DNA of 35,885 nucleotides from Oxalobacteraceae bacterium (GTDB taxonomy: Bacteria > Pseudomonadota > Gammaproteobacteria > Burkholderiales > Burkholderiaceae_D): the NCBI GenBank assembly GCA_947464955.1, contig CANHZI010000028.1, forward strand, positions 1 to 35,885, written 5' to 3'. Shown one piece after another: positions 8,931 through 18,426 of the stretch (the stretch's first letter is position 1; each line of letters starts with the position of its first letter). Under the pieces are notes generated by a model that did not search any database, was not told where the DNA came from, and saw nothing but the letters and a program-made list of their open reading frames with translations. The translations under genes were made by a program, and so were the position numbers.

Positions 8931-11006
8931 ATGTCTGAGAGCGCACCAAATAAGGCCAGCAGCAAGAAGAAAGCCCCAGCCAAGCCGGTCAGGCTTGAGG
9001 AGAAGTTCGCCAAACTTGGCTTACGCTCTGACATGGACTTCGTACTGCATCTGCCTATGCGCTACGAGGACGAGACTGAGATCGTCAGCATGCGCGACGC
9101 CGGCTTTCGCGGCGGCAGCTCGGTACAAGTCGAAGGTGAAGTCACCGAATGCGACATCCAGTATCGCCCGCGTCGCCAATTAGTGGTCACCATCAGTGAT
9201 GGCACAGCCCAAGTCGTGCTGCGCTTCCTGAATTTTTACGGCAGCCAAATTAAACAGATGGCAGTTGGCATGCGGGTACGTGCCCGTGGCGAGTTGCGTC
9301 ATGGTTTCTTCGGTGCGGAAATGGTGCACCCGACTTACAAAATGGTAAACGAAGGCGCACCGTTACCGACCGCGCTCACACCTGTCTATCACGCCGGCGA
9401 CGGCGTATCGCAACTGATGCTACGCAAAGCCATCACCAGCGCACTGGCGCGCGTGCAGTGGTTTGATACCTTGTCACCTCTCATTTTGGGACAAATGGGC
9501 CTGCAAGATTTTGAATCTGCGGTCAAGTTGCTACACAACCCACCACCCGATGTCGACCAATACGCCTTGCTCGAACATGAACATCCGGCCTGGGAGCGCA
9601 TGAAATTCGACGAGCTATTGGCACAACAGCTCTCACTCAAACGGGCGCAAGCGTCACGCCGCGCCAAAGGTGCGACTGCCCTGCCCATCGTTGGCGCGCT
9701 GACTCATGCCTTTTTGCAAGCCCTGCCCTTTAAACTCACAGGCGCACAAGAACGCGTGTTAGAGGAAATTCGCGCTGACTTGAAACAAGTATTTCCTATG
9801 CAGCGCTTGCTTCAGGGCGATGTCGGCAGTGGTAAAACCATCGTCGCCGCATTGTCGGCAACCCAAGCGATTGATAACGGCTACCAAGCAGCACTGATGG
9901 CACCTACCGAAATTTTGGCGGAACAGCATTTCCGCAAAGTCGCTGGTTGGCTAGAACCCTTGGGCGTGAAGACCGCATGGTTGACTGGCAGCTTGAAGAA
10001 AAAAGAAAAAGAAAAAGCCCAAGAAATGATCGCCTCCGGCGAAGCGCAATTGGTGATCGGTACCCATGCCTTAATTCAAGACAGCGTGCAATTTGCCAAA
10101 CTCGGTTTAGTGATTGTCGATGAACAGCACCGCTTCGGTGTGGCGCAACGTCTGACGCTCAGAAATAAGGCTGAGGCAGGCAAAATTCCGCATCAATTGA
10201 TGATGTCGGCCACCCCTATTCCGCGCACTTTGGCGATGACTTACTATGCAGATCTCGAAGTTTCAGTGATCGATGAATTGCCACCAGGCCGCACGCCTAT
10301 CGTTACCCGCGTGGTCGATCAAAATCGACGTGATGAAGTAATCGAACGCGTACATGCAGCGGCCCTCGAAGGCAAACAAGTGTACTGGGTGTGCCCACTG
10401 ATTGAGGAATCAGAAGCACTGCAATTACAAACAGCCACCGATACCTTAGCCATGCTCAGCGAAGCCTTGCCAGACTGCCGCGTGGGCTTGGTTCACGGCA
10501 AACTCAAAGCCGCTGAAAAGCAAATGGTGATGGATGCCTTTACCCGCAATGAAATTCAAGTCCTCGTAGCAACCACTGTGATTGAGGTCGGTGTCGACGT
10601 GCCCAATGCCAGCTTGATGGTGATCGAACATGCGGAACGTTTTGGACTCTCGCAATTGCACCAATTACGAGGACGTGTGGGACGTGGCGCCGCGGCCAGT
10701 GTCTGTCTCTTACTGTATCAAGGCCCCTTGGGCCATACGGCGAAACAACGCTTACTCACTATGCGCGAGAGCACCGATGGCTTTGAAATTGCACGCAAAG
10801 ATTTGGAATTACGTGGTCCTGGAGAGTTTCTCGGTGCGCGGCAATCGGGTGAGGCTTTGCTTCGTTTTGCCAATCTCGAAAAAGACCAATATTTAGTAGA
10901 AAAGGCGCGTAATCTCGCAGTGGAATTACTGGCACATGACCTTCCTACGGTCGAAGCGCATTTACAGCGCTGGATGGGGCACAGAGAAGAATTTCTGCGC
11001 GTTTAA
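8931..11006 (+). CDS. recG: ATP-dependent DNA helicase RecG
   Basis: A 691-aa protein (E. coli 693). A Lys/Ala-rich N-terminus precedes the OB-fold wedge domain with LHLPMRYEDET (about 40-50). The SF2 helicase core follows, with Walker A LLQGDVGSGKTIVAAL, motif II VDEQHRFGVAQR, motif III MMSATPIPRTLAM, and motifs V and VI in VATTVIEVGVDVPNASLMVI and QLHQLRGRVGRG. The C-terminal TRG-like region is present (ELRGPGEFLGARQSGE). It remodels stalled replication forks and Holliday junctions. The chosen ATG follows ACCCT and has no visible ribosome binding site, so translation may start inefficiently or be leaderless. Confidence 0.97.
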   Translation: MSESAPNKASSKKKAPAKPVRLEEKFAKLGLRSDMDFVLHLPMRYEDETEIVSMRDAGFRGGSSVQVEGEVTECDIQYRPRRQLVVTISDGTAQVVLRFLNFYGSQIKQMAVGMRVRARGELRHGFFGAEMVHPTYKMVNEGAPLPTALTPVYHAGDGVSQLMLRKAITSALARVQWFDTLSPLILGQMGLQDFESAVKLLHNPPPDVDQYALLEHEHPAWERMKFDELLAQQLSLKRAQASRRAKGATALPIVGALTHAFLQALPFKLTGAQERVLEEIRADLKQVFPMQRLLQGDVGSGKTIVAALSATQAIDNGYQAALMAPTEILAEQHFRKVAGWLEPLGVKTAWLTGSLKKKEKEKAQEMIASGEAQLVIGTHALIQDSVQFAKLGLVIVDEQHRFGVAQRLTLRNKAEAGKIPHQLMMSATPIPRTLAMTYYADLEVSVIDELPPGRTPIVTRVVDQNRRDEVIERVHAAALEGKQVYWVCPLIEESEALQLQTATDTLAMLSEALPDCRVGLVHGKLKAAEKQMVMDAFTRNEIQVLVATTVIEVGVDVPNASLMVIEHAERFGLSQLHQLRGRVGRGAAASVCLLLYQGPLGHTAKQRLLTMRESTDGFEIARKDLELRGPGEFLGARQSGEALLRFANLEKDQYLVEKARNLAVELLAHDLPTVEAHLQRWMGHREEFLRV

Positions 11007-11179
11007 GGCGTATTCACACTTGTTCTTCATCAAGCGCAAGGCCCTTAGATGTTTTCCTCGGGGAATTTTCTCTACACAGACTCAGGTTTTCAGTTATCGT
11101 ATCGCCTGCATTTGTATCAGTTATCAGCATTACTCTCAAGATTAATTCGAAATAAGAACAAGCCAAGATAGGAGTCAAC

Positions 11180-12091
11180 ATGAGTTTAGATTTTTCAGGA
11201 CGCGTTGCTATCGTTACCGGTGCTGGTGGCGGTTTGGGTCGCGAGCACGCACTCGCTTTGGCCAAACGTGGTGCCAAAGTTGTCGTGAATGATCTTGGTG
11301 GTGCACGGGATGGATCAGGTGGTTCTGCCAGCGCAGCACAAGCGGTAGTCGACGAGATTATTGCTGCAGGTGGCGAAGCGATCGCCAATAGCGCATCCGT
11401 GACCGATTTCGTCGCGGTGCAAGCGATGGTGCAAGACGCTATGGATAAATGGGGACGCGTCGATATTCTGATCAACAACGCTGGTATCTTGCGCGATAAA
11501 TCTTTCGGCAAAATGGAATTAGGAGATTTTCGCTTAGTTGTCGAAGTACATCTGATGGGCAGCGTTAATTGCTGTAAGGCAGTGTGGCCGATTATGGTTG
11601 CGCAAAATTATGGCCGCATCATGATGACAACCTCGTCTTCCGGTTTATATGGCAACTTCGGACAATCCAATTACAGCGCTGCGAAGTTAGGCCTAGTCGG
11701 CTTGATGCAAACCTTATCGATTGAAGGCGCGAAACACGATATCCGCGTCAACTCTTTAGCGCCGACTGCAGCCACACGTATGACTAATGGTCTCTACCCA
11801 GAAGCAATGCTCAATGCGATTCAAGCAAGTGATGTGGTGCCAGCGATGTTGGTGTTGACGGCGCAAGATGCTCCCAATCGCACTATTTTGTGCGCGGGTG
11901 CTGGTAGCTTCGAAGCAGCGCATATTAGTTTGACCCAGGGCCTCTACCTCGGCCGTGGTGAAGGTGTGGACGAAGAATTATTAGCGCGCTTACAGGAAGT
12001 CAAAGACACTATGGAACAGAAGATTCCAGAAAATGGTATGGCACAAGGTCATCAAGAAATCATGGCAGCGATGGCGGCACATCGCGAATAG
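11180..12091 (+). CDS. Short-chain dehydrogenase/reductase
   Basis: A 303-aa protein with the NAD(P)-binding GAGGGLGREHALALAKRGAK motif at the N-terminus and VVVNDLGGARDGSGGS, as in the dehydrogenase domain of peroxisomal multifunctional enzyme type 2. Also visible are NNAGILRD, the catalytic Ser segment TTSSSGLYG and the YSAAK Tyr-Lys pair. An extended C-terminus (about 240-303) goes beyond the basic 250-aa SDR core. This subgroup often acts on 3-hydroxyacyl-CoA or related substrates, but the substrate here is unknown. A good ribosome binding site (AGGAG) precedes the ATG. It stands alone, 173 bp after recG, and ends in a strong terminator. Confidence 0.9.
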   Translation: MSLDFSGRVAIVTGAGGGLGREHALALAKRGAKVVVNDLGGARDGSGGSASAAQAVVDEIIAAGGEAIANSASVTDFVAVQAMVQDAMDKWGRVDILINNAGILRDKSFGKMELGDFRLVVEVHLMGSVNCCKAVWPIMVAQNYGRIMMTTSSSGLYGNFGQSNYSAAKLGLVGLMQTLSIEGAKHDIRVNSLAPTAATRMTNGLYPEAMLNAIQASDVVPAMLVLTAQDAPNRTILCAGAGSFEAAHISLTQGLYLGRGEGVDEELLARLQEVKDTMEQKIPENGMAQGHQEIMAAMAAHRE

Positions 12092-12107
12092 ATCCAAGCA
12101 AGTCAAG

Positions 12108-12143
12108 AAAAAGCCCCGATTAGTCAACACTTCGGGGCTTTTT
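12108..12143 (+). terminator. Intrinsic terminator after the SDR gene
   Basis: A perfect 12-bp stem AAAAAGCCCCGA / TCGGGGCTTTTT with a 12-nt loop ends in a T-run, 17 bp past the SDR stop. Its symmetric A/T ends mean it can also serve the convergent minus-strand ABC/peptidase gene that ends at 12211. Confidence 0.9.
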
Positions 12144-12210
12144 ATTTGCGGCGATCAACGACTAGACCTGTGATCACTCTATATGTTGAAACAGGTCATT
12201 GTCCTCTTAA

Positions 12211-15200
12211 TTAATCGAAAGAGATTTCCTTACGATTATCTTTAGAAACACGGTCAATCAGCTTATTGTAGGGATCGACACCGACATCGAACGGTTTGTC
12301 TTTGACCGTGATCGTAATGCTAGGGTCGCTTCCTTGCAGCGTTCGCTTCTCTAAAAGAATGACTTTTTCATCCTTCTCTTTAGCTCCTGGGACACGTGCA
12401 AAAATCCCTATCTCAACCGTTTCATCATAGGCACGTGGGGTCTCTTTGCCTTTACCGTCGACTTCAATTTTCGCCAAATGCAATTTCATCGTGACATCCC
12501 ATTGACCATCTGCACGCTTCACCGCTTTAGCTTCAGTCACACGGTTATCATAGAACACGATTTTCTCAAACATATCACTTAACAATGCATGTTTGTCTTT
12601 TGGCGTCTCGGCTCGTATGTACTCCAGCAATTCCTTAGTTGTGGTGTAAGGTGCTTGCTGATAGCTCTTATCCTCAAGGAAGCGTTTCAACGCGCGATTC
12701 AATGCTTCTTCACCGATCTCATCACGTAGGCGATAGAAAATCAAACTACCTTTTTGATAATGAATATACTGTTGGCCTTCCACCCTGGCGAGTGGTTGCT
12801 CTTCAATCAATTCACCACCACGTCCACGCAAATAGCCATCTAATTCATACTTGAGGAAACGACGCATTTTGTCACGTCCATATTCCTTTTCCATGACCAT
12901 CAAAGCGAAATACTGCGACAGTGATTCCATCAACACCGTTGAGCCTTGCATGTTGGCACCGATCACTTGATGCCCCCACCATTGATGCGCCATTTCATGC
13001 GCAGTCACATAAAACACGTAGTCGATATCATCCTTGTCACGCAAATCCGCAATAAAACCTATCGCTTCTGAATACGGAATCGTATTGGCAAAAGATTGCG
13101 CAAAGCTGGCATAGCGTGGGAACTCCAAGATACGCACTTGTTTATGTTGATAAGGTGTGAAATTCGCAGTGTAGTAGTCCAAAGATTTCTTTGTGCTCTC
13201 TATCATACGATCAACGTTATAGCGATGTTTCTTGTCATGATAAATTTCAATCGGCATCCCTTTGTAATCCTCTTTTTTCACATCCCAACGTGCCGACAGG
13301 AATGCAAAGAAAGGCATCATTGGTCTGTCCATCTTGTAATGGAAATAGCGACGCCCATTTTCCTCCCACGATTTTTTCAAATAGCCTGGGGCGATCGCCG
13401 TTTGATCGAGACTCGTTGAAATCGTCGTTTCAAAGTTGATCCAATCTGCCTCGCTGCCAAGCGCGTGATACGCACGAGCAGCTTCGTCCTCCAACTTTGG
13501 CATACGTGAAGGCTCTCCCAAACCACGCTTACGCCTTTCATGACGATCATTCATTTCGTAATCTTTGGCGTAACCGAATTGCGGGAAAAACTCTCTATTA
13601 TTAAAGAAGGTGCCGTTGTAGTTGATGGTATTAGCGGCGCCACTATTGGTGAAGCCAAGATTTTCTACGGTCGTTACGAAATCAAGATTCAGACTCGCTC
13701 CGGCTGCTAAAGCTTGTTTCAACTTAAGAATACTGAAACCGGCTTTTTTATCCTCTAATACAAGCTCGTGCGCAGGCAAATTCTTCCATTCCGTTTTCAC
13801 TTGTGAATTGACTTGCAAACGCAGCGTGTCCTGCTCTTTATCCGATTTGTTTTGCAATACGTAATGCCCTGTTACTACTACTTTACGTTGCTCTGGATAG
13901 ATGTCGACCTTCGCATTAACATCCGTTAAGCGAGGATGCGGCAGGCGATCATATTGCTTGTATTTCTTCTCGTAGTCAGCCTGTTCATCGAGCGCTTCGG
14001 TTTTGGTTTGGTATTTGTTCAACACATTAGTGTTGTAGAAGATCCAGGCACCGATGCCTACAAAGGCAACTAAGCAGCACGCCAAACTCAAGCCAGTCGC
14101 ACCGCGTAACTTCGCCATCGCCAAACGCGAACGATTGCGCCAATCTTGCGACAAACCACGCACCCAGTAAGCCTGCGCCACAATCAACAAGGCTACCGTC
14201 AACAAACCCCAGTACAACATGAACCACGACCATCCGAACAAGAAATGCCCGTAACCATTCATGTCGGAGTAGGGTGTCGCTGATGTGCCTGCGAAGTTAT
14301 ACAAATTGTGATCAAGATCGAGTGAACCGAATACGACCTGCGAAATCATAAAGAGGATCATCGCCAAGTAACCAATGAATTTGTTATTGGTAATGACTTG
14401 CAACACGATTGCTAACAAGCCGAGTAAGACAAAACTACTCGATGCCAGCAAAACCCCGCTTAGATACAGACCAAGCTCGATAGGCGCACCGCCTTTGATT
14501 AATTGCACGACCATACCTGCCATTGCACCGGCACCCAGAAAACTCAAGACAACGGCGACTAATGCAGATGACTTTGCCAACAACGGCACCCAATTAGGTA
14601 CAGGCATGGCGTCGACAACATCTGCAATTTTGACTTGACGCTCTTTGAAAATCAGTTCGCCTGCATAGAAGGTCACAATGATAATCAGCATAAAATTGAA
14701 GCTATTACTCATTGTTTGCAACATGTTAGCGGTGATCGGATAAACCGTCGTGCCAAACATCACACCAGATTGGCTAGCTGAGCCTATAAAATTGACCAAG
14801 GAAAACAGCAACATCACGACAAATGGAACGCTCTTAAACACCGCTTTCGCATCAAATTTAAGAATATTCCACCATTGTGTCCACGCAGTTGCAGTCGTGG
14901 CGCTTTGCTCAACACGACAAAGAACCACGCGATTTAACTGCGGTGCGCTCACTTCGTTGGCGACAGCAGAGGCTTTACCAAACAGGCGGCGCCCGGTTCC
15001 AGCGCGCTGCGGTTTGAATAAGACCAAGGTTAAGCCCAATAAGGCGCAGGCAATTACTGACCATAGCGCGCGATTTGCCAACAAATAACCATCGAGTGCG
15101 GGCAAAATGGAATTGGATTCGGCCGTTGAGAAATAACGGATCATACGACCATAGGCACGGATGCCAAATGGGTCGAGCAATACTGCAGTCCATTCGTTAC

Positions 15201-15798
15201 TGATATCGCGAGTAAATGCGCCTGCCACGACCCACAAAACGAAGAAACCAATGACTCCGACATATACCATCATCATGGAACGGGTGGTTGCGGCAAGTAG
15301 CGTCAGCAATGCACCAATGAACAACAAATTAGGTAATACAAATACACCTAAGCCCCACAAGAAAGGTTGCCAGCTAAAACCACCAACACGGGCGGCATCC
15401 ACCCAAGGCATATAAGGACCGACGATTAAGCCCAAGGTCACAAACACAAAGATCACGAAACAAGCAGTCAATCCTGCGAGGAAACGGCCAAACAAATAAT
15501 CATGTTTGCGCATCGGCGTCGCAAACAACATATCTGAAATACCAATCTCACTATCGCGTAATACGGCACCCGCGATAAAAATAGTCACCACAAACATCGA
15601 CAGCACACTGAACACGCCGTAAAACTGCGCAATCACGGTTGGCGCGTTACGATTGATATTACCGATCGCTCCGCCGACAGTTATCGAATCACTGGTAGAT
15701 GCGCCAAATGCCAACATACCGAAGATCACGGCGATCACCCACAGCAGGGGTTGCCTTAACTGAAAACGTAAATCAAATCTAAAAAATTCTAACCACAT
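12211..15798 (-). CDS. ABC-2 type permease fused to an M1-family metallopeptidase domain
   Basis: A single 1195-aa frame. The first ~590 residues hold about twelve predicted membrane helices in two ABC-2-like blocks (about 15-260 and 320-590). A long periplasm-facing part follows with an M1 aminopeptidase-like N-terminal beta domain (about 620-800) and the zinc site HEMAHQWWGH (His934, Glu935, His938). Glu958 comes 19 residues later instead of the canonical 18. A downstream YQKGSLIFYRLRDEIGE segment fits the M1 catalytic-tyrosine region. The usual GxMEN substrate motif is not recognisable; its place seems taken by ASFAQSFANTIPYSEA. It pairs with the ATPase encoded 18 bp upstream on the same strand. 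It is probably an exporter with peptidase activity on the outer face of the inner membrane; the substrate is unknown. Confidence 0.88.
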   Translation of the reverse strand: MWLEFFRFDLRFQLRQPLLWVIAVIFGMLAFGASTSDSITVGGAIGNINRNAPTVIAQFYGVFSVLSMFVVTIFIAGAVLRDSEIGISDMLFATPMRKHDYLFGRFLAGLTACFVIFVFVTLGLIVGPYMPWVDAARVGGFSWQPFLWGLGVFVLPNLLFIGALLTLLAATTRSMMMVYVGVIGFFVLWVVAGAFTRDISNEWTAVLLDPFGIRAYGRMIRYFSTAESNSILPALDGYLLANRALWSVIACALLGLTLVLFKPQRAGTGRRLFGKASAVANEVSAPQLNRVVLCRVEQSATTATAWTQWWNILKFDAKAVFKSVPFVVMLLFSLVNFIGSASQSGVMFGTTVYPITANMLQTMSNSFNFMLIIIVTFYAGELIFKERQVKIADVVDAMPVPNWVPLLAKSSALVAVVLSFLGAGAMAGMVVQLIKGGAPIELGLYLSGVLLASSSFVLLGLLAIVLQVITNNKFIGYLAMILFMISQVVFGSLDLDHNLYNFAGTSATPYSDMNGYGHFLFGWSWFMLYWGLLTVALLIVAQAYWVRGLSQDWRNRSRLAMAKLRGATGLSLACCLVAFVGIGAWIFYNTNVLNKYQTKTEALDEQADYEKKYKQYDRLPHPRLTDVNAKVDIYPEQRKVVVTGHYVLQNKSDKEQDTLRLQVNSQVKTEWKNLPAHELVLEDKKAGFSILKLKQALAAGASLNLDFVTTVENLGFTNSGAANTINYNGTFFNNREFFPQFGYAKDYEMNDRHERRKRGLGEPSRMPKLEDEAARAYHALGSEADWINFETTISTSLDQTAIAPGYLKKSWEENGRRYFHYKMDRPMMPFFAFLSARWDVKKEDYKGMPIEIYHDKKHRYNVDRMIESTKKSLDYYTANFTPYQHKQVRILEFPRYASFAQSFANTIPYSEAIGFIADLRDKDDIDYVFYVTAHEMAHQWWGHQVIGANMQGSTVLMESLSQYFALMVMEKEYGRDKMRRFLKYELDGYLRGRGGELIEEQPLARVEGQQYIHYQKGSLIFYRLRDEIGEEALNRALKRFLEDKSYQQAPYTTTKELLEYIRAETPKDKHALLSDMFEKIVFYDNRVTEAKAVKRADGQWDVTMKLHLAKIEVDGKGKETPRAYDETVEIGIFARVPGAKEKDEKVILLEKRTLQGSDPSITITVKDKPFDVGVDPYNKLIDRVSKDNRKEISFD

Positions 15799-15816
15799 GG
15801 CAGGCTCCTGAAAGAC

Positions 15817-16710
15817 TTAAACAGTCAACGCCGCAGCGTGGTTTTGTGACTGACGCAATTGTAAGAAGTAGACGTCTTCCAAATCGGCCGGGACTTGACG
15901 GAAACCATCATCCGGTTGTGTTTCTGAGTAGACGTTAATTTGTGGCTTGCCGCCGACTAGGCGTGTAGTCAAGACGGTGAACTTCTCCATGTAACTTGGC
16001 AGCGCATCTTTACTCACGCTGCAACGCCAGACTTTATTTTCCAGCTGATCGATTGCCGCTTGTGGCTCACCTTGAACCAGTACACGACCTTTGGCAATCA
16101 TCGCCATTCTGGGGCAAAGATCGGTGACGTCTTCGACAATATGCGTAGAGAGAATCACCACCACTTGCTCACCAATTTCTGACAAGAGATTCAAGAAACG
16201 GTTACGTTCATCAGGGTCCAAACCAGCGGTCGGCTCATCAACAATCACCAATTTCGGTGAGCCCAGCAATGCCTGAGCGATACCAAAGCGTTGGCGCATA
16301 CCGCCTGAATATGTGCCAAGTGCACGTTTTCGGGCATCCCACAAATTGGTTTGACGCAGTAGCGCTTCAACCGACTGTTTGCGATCGGCTTTGTTGGTGA
16401 TGCCTTTCAGAACGGCGAAATGATTCAATAAATCTTCAGCAGAGACTTTCGGATATACACCGAAATCTTGTGGTAAATAACCTAATTGTCGACGTAACTC
16501 TTCTTTGTTTTGCAAAACATCGAGGCCATTGAAGTGAATCGAGCCGCTATCAGGTTCTTGCAAAGTAGCGATGGTGCGCATCAATGAAGACTTACCGGCG
16601 CCATTCGGCCCTAACAATCCAAACAATCCATTTGGTATTTCAAGATTGACGTTGTTCGTCGCATGGACGCCATTGGCATAGGTCTTGTTCAAATTCTTAA
16701 TCGACAGCAT
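15817..16710 (-). CDS. ABC transporter ATP-binding protein
   Basis: A 297-aa ATPase with Walker A GPNGAGKS (residues 34-41), Q-loop GYLPQDFG, signature YSGGMRQRFGIAQALLG, Walker B KLVIVDEPTAGLDPDERNRF and H-loop STHIVEDV. A C-terminal ~70-residue extension follows, as in exporter-type ATPases. A strong ribosome binding site (GGGAGG, about 8 nt before ATG) is present. It is the first gene of a two-gene unit with the permease-peptidase and should energise it. It is transcribed divergently from the LytS/LytTR two-component genes across a 363-bp region, which suggests that system controls it. Confidence 0.95.
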   Translation of the reverse strand: MLSIKNLNKTYANGVHATNNVNLEIPNGLFGLLGPNGAGKSSLMRTIATLQEPDSGSIHFNGLDVLQNKEELRRQLGYLPQDFGVYPKVSAEDLLNHFAVLKGITNKADRKQSVEALLRQTNLWDARKRALGTYSGGMRQRFGIAQALLGSPKLVIVDEPTAGLDPDERNRFLNLLSEIGEQVVVILSTHIVEDVTDLCPRMAMIAKGRVLVQGEPQAAIDQLENKVWRCSVSKDALPSYMEKFTVLTTRLVGGKPQINVYSETQPDDGFRQVPADLEDVYFLQLRQSQNHAAALTV

Positions 16711-17073
16711 GGAAAACCTCCCTAGATTTGGAAATGACTTCGAAAATTTTTACACTATCCCACGACCGACCTGACAAATAGCCGTCCGTCGATGGGGTCT
16801 TTTTGAGCATAGGAACTATACTTGTATTTTTCACACTTGAAGAGTTCGTGCGACCAAATAAGGAAAATTTGTCACGAACGAAGGTTTTATGAAATGAAAG
16901 CGCTAAGAGTTTCAATAAAGAAACGATTGCGCAAGCGGAAATTCATGTCGAGAAAAAGTGATTTGATGCAAATCTAAAGCTATCCTATCGCTTCTTTGCC
17001 AATTCGCCCTTGGACCTGCGATAGTGCAGCATCACTCTTTGTTTTAACTACCTGAAGAAAACGAGACAGCAAC
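16711..17073. other. Divergent regulatory region between ABC ATPase and histidine kinase genes
   Basis: A 363-bp stretch without a convincing gene. It must contain the promoters of both divergent units. Visible features are the ATPase ribosome binding site, an inverted GTTCGTG/CACGAAC pair (16844-16879) and a wider 7-bp inverted pair CTATCGC/GCGATAG near the kinase gene. Confidence 0.6.
16844..16879. promoter_or_regulatory. Candidate LytTR response-regulator operator
   Basis: GTTCGTG (16844-16850) and its exact inverse CACGAAC (16873-16879) flank a 22-bp centre; adjacent GAC/GTC bases extend the symmetry with a one-base offset. The half-site resembles the core of the AlgR box (CCGTTCGTC), and AlgR is a LytTR-family regulator. 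The position between the regulated-looking ABC unit and the two-component genes fits, but binding is inferred only from resemblance. Confidence 0.4.
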
Positions 17074-18405
17074 ATGTCACATATTGAAAAACCGCTGGCC
17101 TTACCCGACCAGCCATTGCCAGAGAAGCTGATCGCTAAACTTGGCAGTTGGTCTGTACGCGCCCAGCACTACCCTATTTTTAGTCAAACCTGGTTTCGTT
17201 ATCGTGCGCTCAGTTTTGCGCTGCCGATGGCGGTGCTCGCTTTCATTTTAACCAGCGTCGCGGTTTTGATATCGCTCGAATCTAAAGTCTCGCCAAACGA
17301 GGTCAAGCCACATTTAATGTTTCTCGTCATCTACTTCGGAATTGCACTCAACTTATTGCTAGGAAGATGGTTGGCATGCCTAGTCCGTCGACGTAGGTGG
17401 TCCGTTAAAAAAGAAAAATATGGGATTGCAGTCGCTCTATTGATTGGGATTGCATTGTCTTTCGGCATCACTGAATCTGCAGATCGTGTTTTGGAAAAGA
17501 AAGTGACGCAAAGTGCTCCAGCAAAAAAAGAAGACGCAAAGAAGATTATCGATAATGAGCAGGTTCAATTTGGCGTGATTATCACCGACGAACCTGCTAA
17601 GTCAGAAAGAAAGGTTGGTGCCGTCAATCTGATCTTCTGGCTCATTTTAATGACTTGGTGGGGTGGTGCCTTTGACTATCTCGCCTATTTACGCCAAGGA
17701 CGCGCATTAGAGGAAGCCATGATTCAAGAGAAGTTAGAAAAATACAAGCGTGAGCGTAATCAAGCTCAAATGCGTTTATCCGTACTTGCCAGTCAAGTTG
17801 AGCCGCATTTTTTGTTTAACACACTGTCTGGCGTACGCGCCGCAATGCTGAGCGATCCCGCTCGCGGCGTTGTGATTATTGATCATCTCGTCGATTATTT
17901 ACGCTCTACCATTCCGCAGATGCGCGACGACGGCAACCTGATGCTCACGACTGTTCATAATCAGTTTGAATCGGTTAGAGCCTATCTGGGTGTGATCCAT
18001 ACTCGCATCCCGCGCCTGAGCTTTTCTATCGAATGCCCAGCTGATCTTAAAGATAGCGTGGTGCCCCCCTTAATGCTGATTAGCCTAGTCGAAAATGCGG
18101 TCAAACACGGTATTGAACCTAAAAAAGGAGCTGTTGAAATCATCGTAAGCGCCAGTAAGACAAGCAGCCCGCGCGGCGAACAGCTTATCTTGAGCGTGGC
18201 AGACAATGGGGTCGGCTTCGGAACGACGAGCTCGGGCACCGGCATTGGGCTGACCAACATACGCGAGCGACTCAAGCAGTTGTATGGCGAAGATGCCAGC
18301 TTGACACTGAGTATGCGCGAACAAGGCGGTATCGAGGCGAGCATACGCTTACCTTTGAGTTTTGACCTTGATCTGGAAGTGGAAAACGATAGTCATTCTG
18401 TATAA
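17074..18405 (+). CDS. LytS-like sensor histidine kinase (His_kinase family)
   Basis: A 443-aa membrane kinase. Four predicted helices (about 47-70, 85-105, 120-138, 185-205) have a charged periplasmic or cytoplasmic stretch between helices 3 and 4. A coiled-coil linker follows (about 215-235), then the His-kinase motif QVEPHFLFNTLSG with the phosphoacceptor His245. The ATPase domain has VENAVKHGIEP (N box), DNGVGFG and GTGIGLTNIRERL (G boxes). This is the LytS/YehU/AlgZ class, normally paired with LytTR regulators, and the next gene encodes one 21 bp downstream. No recognised sensor domain (such as 5TM-5TMR or GAF) is seen, so the signal is unknown. Location beside an ABC exporter suggests envelope or peptide sensing. 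Confidence 0.93.
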   Translation: MSHIEKPLALPDQPLPEKLIAKLGSWSVRAQHYPIFSQTWFRYRALSFALPMAVLAFILTSVAVLISLESKVSPNEVKPHLMFLVIYFGIALNLLLGRWLACLVRRRRWSVKKEKYGIAVALLIGIALSFGITESADRVLEKKVTQSAPAKKEDAKKIIDNEQVQFGVIITDEPAKSERKVGAVNLIFWLILMTWWGGAFDYLAYLRQGRALEEAMIQEKLEKYKRERNQAQMRLSVLASQVEPHFLFNTLSGVRAAMLSDPARGVVIIDHLVDYLRSTIPQMRDDGNLMLTTVHNQFESVRAYLGVIHTRIPRLSFSIECPADLKDSVVPPLMLISLVENAVKHGIEPKKGAVEIIVSASKTSSPRGEQLILSVADNGVGFGTTSSGTGIGLTNIRERLKQLYGEDASLTLSMREQGGIEASIRLPLSFDLDLEVENDSHSV

Positions 18406-18426
18406 GTAAGAATAAGAGAGAACCCT

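Noticed and set aside
14750-15088. 112-aa plus-strand frame opposite the ABC/M1 gene
   Set aside because: Shadow of the permease-coding region; no start signal or recognisable protein features.
16757-16805. Terminator-like GGGGTCTTTTT near the ABC ATPase start
   Set aside because: The possible left arm (GACCGAC) pairs poorly, and there is no gene ending there to terminate.
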